Below, piece by piece: positions 6,732 through 11,237 of a stretch of DNA of 11,237 nt; the stretch's first letter is position 1; every line of letters starts with the position of its first letter. The notes under the pieces are model-generated. The model was not told the DNA's origin. It saw only the letters and a list, made by a program, of their open reading frames with translations, and made no database searches. This stretch comes from an uncultured Blautia sp. (GTDB lineage Bacteria > Bacillota > Clostridia > Lachnospirales > Lachnospiraceae), in the NCBI GenBank assembly GCA_900765525.1, contig CAAFRY010000053.1, positions 1 to 11,237 of the forward strand, read 5' to 3'. Both the position numbers and the translations under genes were made by a program.

Positions 6732-8024
6732 ATGAAACGCAGTGCATTTTCGGAACTCATAAAATGGAAAAATAATCCTGAACGCAAGCCTCTCGTCATT
6801 CGTGGAGCTCGTCAGGTGGGTAAGACTTGGCTCATGAAGGAATTTGGACAGAACTGCTATGAGAGCTTCGTTTACTTTAACTTTGATGAGGAAGACGAAT
6901 TGAAATCCATATTTGAGACAAATAAAAACCCACAGCGGATTATTGAACTGCTTTCTTTGATTGCTGGAGAAAAAATTCTGCCCGGAGAGACCCTTATCAT
7001 TTTCGATGAAGTGCAGGAATGTCCGGAGGCATTAAATACACTCAAATATTTTAAAGAGAAAGCGAATGAATACCATGTCATCGCTGCCGGAAGTCTGCTG
7101 GGTACTCTCCTTACCAAACCCAAGTCCTATCCAGTGGGCATGGTCAATCTCTTAGACCTTTATCCGCTCTGCTTTGATGAGTTTCTGGAAGCAACGGATT
7201 CGGCGCTTTTTGCTTATTATGAGAGCATTCAGAAAAATCAGCACATTGAGGAAATCTTCCACAACCGTTTGCTTGAAGCCTACAACAACTACCTGATTAT
7301 CGGAGGAATGCCGGAATGCGTTGTTTCATGGGTCAGCCACAAGGACCCTGCAGCGGTTTCCCAGATTCAGCGAGAACTGGTTGAAATCTATGAAAATGAC
7401 TTTTCCAAACACAACGGTAAAGTAAACAGCGGCCGCATCCTCATGGTGTTTCGCAGCATCGTCTCTCAGCTTGCAAAATCCAACGAAAAATTTGTTTACG
7501 GGGCTGTCCGGCAAGGAGCAAGAGCACGAGATTTTGAAGAGGCAATCGAATGGCTTGTCTCTGCCGGTATACTCAATCGTATATACAATGTCTCCAAGAT
7601 GGAACACCCTCTTTCTGCTTTCGATAAGCTGGACCAGTTTAAACTCTTCCTTTTTGACACAGGACTTCTCAAGCATATGGCAGGCATCGACAACAGTGCC
7701 ATCCTGCTGAAAACCGATTATCAATTCAAAGGACCGCTGACCGAAAACTATATCCTGCAGCAGCTTCGTGGTCAGTTTGAGGTAGCTCCCCGCTATCACT
7801 CCGATAAGAATAGTGAGATAGACTTTGTTCTGCAAAACGGCACAGAAATTATCCCCATTGAGGCAAAAGGCGGTGAAGATAGGTCTGCGCCGTCCTTTAA
7901 GCGATATATTGCGGATTACCATCCCGAACATGCCATCCGGTTTTCAAAACGAGGGTATCGCAAAGATGGTGAGATTACAAATATTCCACTTTACCTTGCC
8001 AGAAAGACAAAAAAACTGCTTTAA
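6732..8024 (+). CDS. AAA_14 ATPase / DUF4143 protein
   Basis: A 430-residue protein of the ATP-binding AAA_14 + DUF4143 family, with a P-loop NTPase followed by a region containing a PD-(D/E)XK-like core. Walker A is GARQVGKTW (25-33), Walker B LIIFDEVQECPEAL (88-101), and AAGS (118-121) is the usual sensor strand. YPVGMVNLLDLYPLCFDEFL (133-152) is the conserved segment that follows. In the C-terminal part, GPLTENYILQQL with E338, SEIDFVL with D364 and IEAKG with E377/K379 form the nuclease-like core. The ATG at 6732 is chosen for AAAGGTGGTGAT just upstream. A TTG at 6621 would add 37 residues encoded by the repeat array, unlike the family. The gene stands alone, with the tandem repeats ahead and a hairpin behind. 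The family is widespread and often multi-copy in anaerobes, and its function is not established. Confidence 0.88.
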   Translation: MKRSAFSELIKWKNNPERKPLVIRGARQVGKTWLMKEFGQNCYESFVYFNFDEEDELKSIFETNKNPQRIIELLSLIAGEKILPGETLIIFDEVQECPEALNTLKYFKEKANEYHVIAAGSLLGTLLTKPKSYPVGMVNLLDLYPLCFDEFLEATDSALFAYYESIQKNQHIEEIFHNRLLEAYNNYLIIGGMPECVVSWVSHKDPAAVSQIQRELVEIYENDFSKHNGKVNSGRILMVFRSIVSQLAKSNEKFVYGAVRQGARARDFEEAIEWLVSAGILNRIYNVSKMEHPLSAFDKLDQFKLFLFDTGLLKHMAGIDNSAILLKTDYQFKGPLTENYILQQLRGQFEVAPRYHSDKNSEIDFVLQNGTEIIPIEAKGGEDRSAPSFKRYIADYHPEHAIRFSKRGYRKDGEITNIPLYLARKTKKLL

Positions 8025-8051
8025 CAAAAGCCCCTCATCCTGGGTATACTC

Positions 8052-8079
8052 GGAGGAGTCGGAGAAGTCCGGCTCCTCT
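8052..8079. terminator. strong GC hairpin between convergent genes
   Basis: GGAGGAG-T-CGGA (8052-8063) pairs with TCCG-G-CTCCTCT (8068-8079) around a GAAG tetraloop, giving a 12-pair stem with two G-U wobbles. It lies 27 bases after the AAA_14/DUF4143 stop and about 100 bases after the minus-strand LysR stop. No proper T-tract follows on either strand (only ATTTCTT on plus). It may be a weak two-way terminator or a 3'-end stabiliser. The rest of 8025-8178 shows no convincing gene. Confidence 0.5.
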
Positions 8080-8177
8080 ATGATTCATAAGCATTTCTTA
8101 ACCATTTCCGTATCGTTCTATTAGTCCCGTACAGCTCCTGGAACTTATCGAATTTGCTGAAAATCATACAATTTTAC

Positions 8178-8200
8178 GCTACCTGTCCAAGGGCATATAT
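8178..8200 (-). repeat. short motif shared with 11087-11114
   Basis: On the minus strand ATATGCCCTTGGACA then GGTAGC covers the LysR stop codon. At 11114-11087 the same strand reads ATGTATGCCCTTGTCCA, then GAGAG, then GGTAGC. The shared TATGCCCTTG..CA..GGTAGC suggests that both are edges of one repeat family, the second adjoining the long hairpin. Confidence 0.45.
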
Positions 8201-9063
8201 CCCTCTTCCGATAACGTGCAAATAATCCGTACAAACTCCGCAGCCGCCGGAGTCAAGTCATTTAAGTCATTGGCAAACAGCCCTATCTCAAAGGTAATCT
8301 CAGGTATAACAGGGTATTTGGGCTCCTCCGGCGCCAAAGTTTCTAAGGTATATTCTGACAGAATACCTATGCCAATGCCTTCCTCTGCCATACGAATTGC
8401 TGTTTCTCCATTCTGCACCTGGATTACTTTATCAAATTTCACCTGGTTCTGTGAAGAAATATGTTCCAGGATTGTTTCGTATGCAGGCTTATTTATAATC
8501 AGAGTATCCGGGGGATTATTTAAAAACACTGTCTCCTTCTCCCTGCTGTCCGGGGGATACATGGCCATGATACGGTCTTGAATTAAAGAAATCTTCTGAA
8601 ACTTTCCAAAAGGAGAACAGGATACTGCGAAATCTGCAGAATGTTCTTCCACCATTGCAAAGACTTCGTTGGGTGTTCCTTCTTTGATTTCGATACGAAT
8701 ATCCGGGTAAAGACAGCGGTATTTTTTCAATGCTTTGGCAAGAATTGTTGATACCAGGGAGGTCAATACAGCAATCCGCACCCGGCCTCCTACCATATTT
8801 TTTTCTTTGAGAGCACACTGATAAATCCGGTTGTCTATATCCTCCATCTGCTTTGCCAAAAGGAAAATTTCTTTCCCGGTATCTGTAAGAAAAAGGCCCT
8901 TCCTCTTATCACGAAAAAACAGTTTTACTCCCAATTCCTCTTCCAATTTTGCAAGAGCATTGCTCACTGCCGGCTGTGTAATATACAGGGTTTTCGCTGC
9001 TTTTGTAATACTTCCCAATTCTGCAGCTTTAATAAATAATTCCAGATTTCTGTTTATCATCAC
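8179..9063 (-). CDS. LysR family transcriptional regulator
   Basis: A 294-residue regulator of normal LysR length. The N-terminal helix-turn-helix is LELFIKAAELGSITKAAKTL (7-26) followed by ITQPAVSNALAKLEEELGVKLFFRD (28-52), with the usual TDTGKEIF after the wing. A linker helix leads to the substrate-binding domain (about 90-290: VRIAVLTSLVSTILAKALKKY, IEIKEGTPNEV, SADFAVSC, EEGIGIGILSEY). The inducer is not apparent. It is divergent from the short-chain dehydrogenase gene with 92 bases between them, the usual LysR layout, so that gene is its likely target. AAGGAG (9080-9075) lies 11 bases before GTG 9063 and 14 before ATG 9060. I keep the GTG, although the spacing is long for either. The last codons (YMPLDR and stop) fall on a motif that recurs at 11087-11114, so the extreme C-terminus may come from a repeat. 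Confidence 0.92.
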   Translation of the reverse strand: MMINRNLELFIKAAELGSITKAAKTLYITQPAVSNALAKLEEELGVKLFFRDKRKGLFLTDTGKEIFLLAKQMEDIDNRIYQCALKEKNMVGGRVRIAVLTSLVSTILAKALKKYRCLYPDIRIEIKEGTPNEVFAMVEEHSADFAVSCSPFGKFQKISLIQDRIMAMYPPDSREKETVFLNNPPDTLIINKPAYETILEHISSQNQVKFDKVIQVQNGETAIRMAEEGIGIGILSEYTLETLAPEEPKYPVIPEITFEIGLFANDLNDLTPAAAEFVRIICTLSEEGYMPLDR

Positions 9064-9080
9064 TTATTAGTTATCTCCTT

Positions 9081-9105
9081 ATAAGAAAATTAGAATTTTA
9101 CTTAT
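9081..9105. promoter_or_regulatory. palindrome in the LysR/dehydrogenase intergenic region
   Basis: ATAAG (9081-9085) and CTTAT (9101-9105) flank AAAATT-AG-AATTTT (9086-9099), forming an almost symmetric 25-base AT-rich dyad with one unpaired base (A9100). It overlaps the -35 element of the dehydrogenase promoter. A LysR dimer or tetramer site here is an inference from divergent position and symmetry. Confidence 0.55.
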
Positions 9106-9125
9106 GAGCAATCCTACCATATAAT
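9097..9125 (+). promoter_or_regulatory. promoter of the short-chain dehydrogenase
   Basis: TTTACT (9097-9102), a 17-base spacer and a perfect TATAAT (9120-9125) point to transcription starting near 9132, just before the ribosome site AAAAGGAG (9141-9148). The poor -35 under a palindrome suits a promoter that needs the LysR protein. Confidence 0.7.
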
Positions 9126-9155
9126 GAAGCCAGAAACAAGAAAAGGAGTGGATTT

Positions 9156-9950
9156 GTGATGAAAACAATCTTTATTACAGGAGCATCCTCTGGAATCGGC
9201 CGGGAAACTGCCAAATACTTTTCCAGGAAAGGCTGGACTGTCATTGCCACCATGCGGAACTTAAAAAAGGCCGGAGATTTATCCTCTCTTGCCAATGTTG
9301 TACTGATGCCTTTAGACCTGACCCAGCCAGCCCAAATCAGGGAAACCTGCCAAAAAGCATTAGCTCAATATGACGTTGACGTACTCTTTAACAATGCCGG
9401 CTATGGCATTATGGGGCCTTTTGAAAAACTGCCGGAAGAGGAAATCCGAAAGCTTTTTGACACAGATGTAATTGGTACTATGCTTGTGACACAGCAGTTT
9501 ATTCCACACTTTAAGAAACGCAGGTCCGGCGTAATTTTAACAACAACTTCTTTAGCCGGTATCCTGGCTCTGCCTCGTGACGGTGCTTATGGTGCAGCCA
9601 AACGTGCCCAGCAGGGAATGACAGAATCCCTGTACTATGAATTAAAACCCTTTGGAGTAAAAGTGGCTGCTATGATACCCGGAGGAACCAACACAAATTT
9701 TCAACCCCCCATCAATATCCTGGATGGATATGAAAAGGCTGCTGCAAAGCAGAGAGAGTATCTCCTTGACGGGAATCCAGAATTTCCAGGGCCAGAGGAA
9801 GCCGCAAACATCATCTGGGAAGCAGTAACTGACGGAAAGGACCAGTTGAATTATCCTACAGATTCTGTATGCCGGAAGCTTTACGAACAGTATACTGCTG
9901 CCAATATTGAAGACTTTAAGAATTATCTGTTTGAGAAGCTTTTCCAATAA
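9156..9950 (+). CDS. SDR family NAD(P)-dependent oxidoreductase
   Basis: A 264-residue classical short-chain dehydrogenase/reductase that would reduce or oxidise a carbonyl/hydroxyl group with NAD(P)H. It has the cofactor-binding TGASSGIG (8-15), NNAG (79-82), a catalytic serine near 132 (TTTSLAG) and Y145-x3-K149 (AYGAAK). ATMRN at 31-35, with an arginine after the second strand, hints at NADP preference. The following PGGTNTNF segment replaces the more common PGxVxT. GTG at 9156 lies 7 bases after AAAAGGAG and ATG at 9159 lies 10, so the true start may be either, differing by one residue. It is transcribed away from the LysR gene and ends before a strong terminator, so it is probably monocistronic. 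The substrate is unknown. Confidence 0.92.
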   Translation: MMKTIFITGASSGIGRETAKYFSRKGWTVIATMRNLKKAGDLSSLANVVLMPLDLTQPAQIRETCQKALAQYDVDVLFNNAGYGIMGPFEKLPEEEIRKLFDTDVIGTMLVTQQFIPHFKKRRSGVILTTTSLAGILALPRDGAYGAAKRAQQGMTESLYYELKPFGVKVAAMIPGGTNTNFQPPINILDGYEKAAAKQREYLLDGNPEFPGPEEAANIIWEAVTDGKDQLNYPTDSVCRKLYEQYTAANIEDFKNYLFEKLFQ

Positions 9951-9991
9951 AAGAAGTTCAAATAAAAAAACATATACCGCCGGATTAGACG

Positions 9992-10054
9992 AAAAAAGGG
10001 ATATTACATTAAACAAATCTTCTTAAATTTCGTTTAATGCAATATCCCTTTTTC
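9992..10054. terminator. bidirectional Rho-independent terminator
   Basis: AAAAAGGGATATT (9993-10005) pairs with AATATCCCTTTTT (10041-10053). After one A/C mismatch, CATTAAAC (10007-10014) pairs with GTTTAATG (10032-10039). The loop is 17 bases. The stem carries A-runs and T-runs at its outer ends, so it works in both directions. It serves the dehydrogenase on plus and the Gfo/Idh gene on minus, which converge here with 125 bases between them. Confidence 0.92.
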
Positions 10055-10075
10055 ATCTCTAAAAGTGCTGTTCTT

Positions 10076-11056
10076 TTATCCTTCCATAGGATACTTCATA
10101 CCCCACTGTCTCCTTGCCGTATCCATCAAAGCCATGATTTCCAATATCTCTTTATGCGGCATCTGCCAGCATTCTGTCTCCCCTTTTTCAATAGCTTCTT
10201 TACAAGCTAAAACCTCATATTCATATCCTGTAATTTGCTCCGGTCTGTCATACACAGCTAAAACTTTTCTGTCCGGACCGTACACGGTAAGCTTCTCAAA
10301 ATTATTGCAGTTCTCCACTACCGCCATGCCTTTAGTGCCATAAATAATGCCCTGGCGGTCAGACAAAACCCGAAGAGAGCTGTTTAAAATCGCCATTTTC
10401 CCTCCCGGATAAATCAGGGTCAGACTGTTCTGGGCATCCACGCCAGTATCCGTCATAACAGCCGCAGAAACCATTTTTTCTATCTGATTTCCAAAAATCA
10501 TAGAAGCAAAATTCAAGGTATAAACTCCTACATCCAGAAGGGCTCCTCCTCCCAGTTCCGGTCGTATAAGCCTTGGCACATCTCCTATCAAATAGCAGAG
10601 ATTTGCCGTCACTGTCATAGGCTCCCCGATGATTCCGGAATGAAGAACCTCCCTGATAGTATTCCACATAGGCATATACCGTACCCACATGGCCTCAGCC
10701 AGAAGAACCCCTTTCTTCTTAGCCAGCATAAGCATTTCCCTGGCCTGCTCCTCATTAAGCGCAAAAGCCTTCTCACAAAGAATATTCCTTCCATGGCTGA
10801 TAAGCATTTTTACATTCTCATAATGCTCCGACATAGGAGAAGCCACATAAACCAAGTCCACATTTTCATCAGCCGCCATTTCTTCATAAGAGCCATAGGC
10901 CTTCTCAATCTGAAATCTTTCTGCAAAAGCCTCTGCCTTCTCTAGGCTTCTGGAAGCCACTGCATAAACCTCCGCTTCCTTCATACGGCTTACCGTTTCC
11001 GCCATAGTAGCCGCAATATTTCCTGTACTTAAAATACCTACTCTCAGTTTTTCCAC
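10076..11056 (-). CDS. Gfo/Idh/MocA family oxidoreductase
   Basis: A 326-residue NAD(P)-dependent oxidoreductase of the Gfo/Idh/MocA family, usual length. The N-terminal Rossmann fold starts LRVGILSTGNIAATMAETV (4-22), followed by AVASRSLEKAEAFAERF (33-49). CEKAFALN (94-101) stands where most members have EKP, with alanine in place of proline. Next come EAMWVRYMP (121-129) and LGGGALLDVGVYTLNFAS (168-185), as in the dihydrodiol dehydrogenase-like branch that acts on sugars or cyclic diols. GTG at 11056 is chosen because GGGAGG lies 7 bases upstream. An ATG at 11158 would add 34 residues (including SWFEACMPLSREG) that come from the upstream repeat and do not belong to the family. It converges on the dehydrogenase gene. 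The substrate cannot be told. Confidence 0.9.
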   Translation of the reverse strand: MEKLRVGILSTGNIAATMAETVSRMKEAEVYAVASRSLEKAEAFAERFQIEKAYGSYEEMAADENVDLVYVASPMSEHYENVKMLISHGRNILCEKAFALNEEQAREMLMLAKKKGVLLAEAMWVRYMPMWNTIREVLHSGIIGEPMTVTANLCYLIGDVPRLIRPELGGGALLDVGVYTLNFASMIFGNQIEKMVSAAVMTDTGVDAQNSLTLIYPGGKMAILNSSLRVLSDRQGIIYGTKGMAVVENCNNFEKLTVYGPDRKVLAVYDRPEQITGYEYEVLACKEAIEKGETECWQMPHKEILEIMALMDTARRQWGMKYPMEG

Positions 11057-11114
11057 AATAAAACCTCCCATTCTCCTTACAGATATGCTACCCTCTCTGG
11101 ACAAGGGCATACAT

Positions 11115-11225
11115 GCCTCAAACCATGATATTTTGGTGTTTTGCGGCATTATCCTCAATCGGTGTACGTCCAGTACACCTCAATCGTCTGCCTTGCAAAA
11201 CGCAAAAATATCTATGGTTGAGGTC
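11115..11225. repeat. long imperfect hairpin element upstream of the Gfo/Idh gene
   Basis: On the plus strand the arm 11115-11148 (GCCTCAAACCATGATATTTT, GGTGTTTTGCGGCA) is largely complementary to 11189-11225 (TGCCTTGCAAAACGCAAAAA, TATCTATGGTTGAGGTC). Between the arms GGTGTAC (11161-11167) pairs with GTACACC (11173-11179) over a GTCCA loop. That inner stem is flanked by two copies of CCTCAATCG (11153-11161 and 11178-11186). The outer boundary may run beyond the window. It lies in the leader/promoter region of the Gfo/Idh gene and holds no supported gene. It looks like a dispersed structured repeat, which I could not confirm without a genome search. Confidence 0.75.
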
Positions 11226-11237
11226 GCAGAGTTGAAA

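Noticed and set aside
7326..7931. minus-strand ORF of 201 residues opposite the AAA_14/DUF4143 gene
   Set aside because: It is the shadow of a well-supported plus-strand gene, with no ribosome site or family features.
8078..8167. 29-residue minus-strand ORF (MIFSKFDKFQELYG, TIRKWLRNAYES) between the convergent genes
   Set aside because: No ribosome site, very short, and it starts just after the LysR stop. The helical C-terminus looks protein-like, so it may be a gene remnant, but there is too little to call one.
11057..11158. 34-residue N-terminal extension of the Gfo/Idh protein
   Set aside because: It is encoded by the repeat region. The GTG at 11056 has GGGAGG at the right distance and starts right at the Rossmann fold.

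Overview
The window looks like a chromosome segment from a low-to-moderate GC gut Clostridium-type bacterium, probably Lachnospiraceae. The grounds are strong AGGAGG ribosome sites, GTG starts, consensus sigma-A promoters, a YtrA-type GntR/ABC operon, and a Tn4451/CTn-like mobile-element end. The genus is an inference and cannot be fixed from the sequence alone.

Region 1 (1 to about 2480) is the decayed right end of an integrative mobilizable or conjugative element. It opens with the last 90 bases of a group II intron (part of domain V, then domain VI). The intron sits inside a MOB_P-type relaxase gene, and the downstream exon resumes in frame right after it. The exon is then broken by one extra T in a T5 run (408-412). 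A small TnpW-like ORF overlaps the relaxase stop by ATGA. After it comes only the C-terminal part of a large serine recombinase, which lacks its catalytic N-terminal domain. With both the mobilisation and integration genes damaged, the element is probably immobile unless helped in trans.

Region 2 (2483-6417, minus strand) holds an AAA-ATPase/PD-(D/E)XK protein and, upstream of it, a three-gene operon: YtrA-type GntR regulator, ABC ATPase, ABC-2 permease. The operon has a perfect TTGACA-N17-TATAAT promoter. A 21-bp near-palindrome, very likely the autoregulatory operator, abuts the -10, and three GTAC half-sites follow at exact 15-bp steps.

Region 3 (6534-8080, plus strand) carries a second, unrelated ATPase/nuclease-fold protein (AAA_14 + DUF4143). 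It is preceded by four imperfect tandem repeats of about 33 bp and an 8-bp inverted repeat just before the ribosome site. This array is among the least explained structures here.

Region 4 (8179-11056) holds a LysR regulator divergent from a short-chain dehydrogenase. Their shared intergenic region has a palindrome over the dehydrogenase -35. Converging on the dehydrogenase is a Gfo/Idh/MocA oxidoreductase, separated from it by a strong bidirectional terminator. The two oxidoreductases may act on related sugar or polyol substrates, but nothing in the sequence fixes a substrate.

Region 5 (11087-11237), upstream of the Gfo/Idh gene, is a long imperfect hairpin with an internal perfect 7-bp stem flanked by 9-bp direct repeats. 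It looks like a dispersed structured repeat. Its edge motif recurs at the LysR stop codon about 2.9 kb away.
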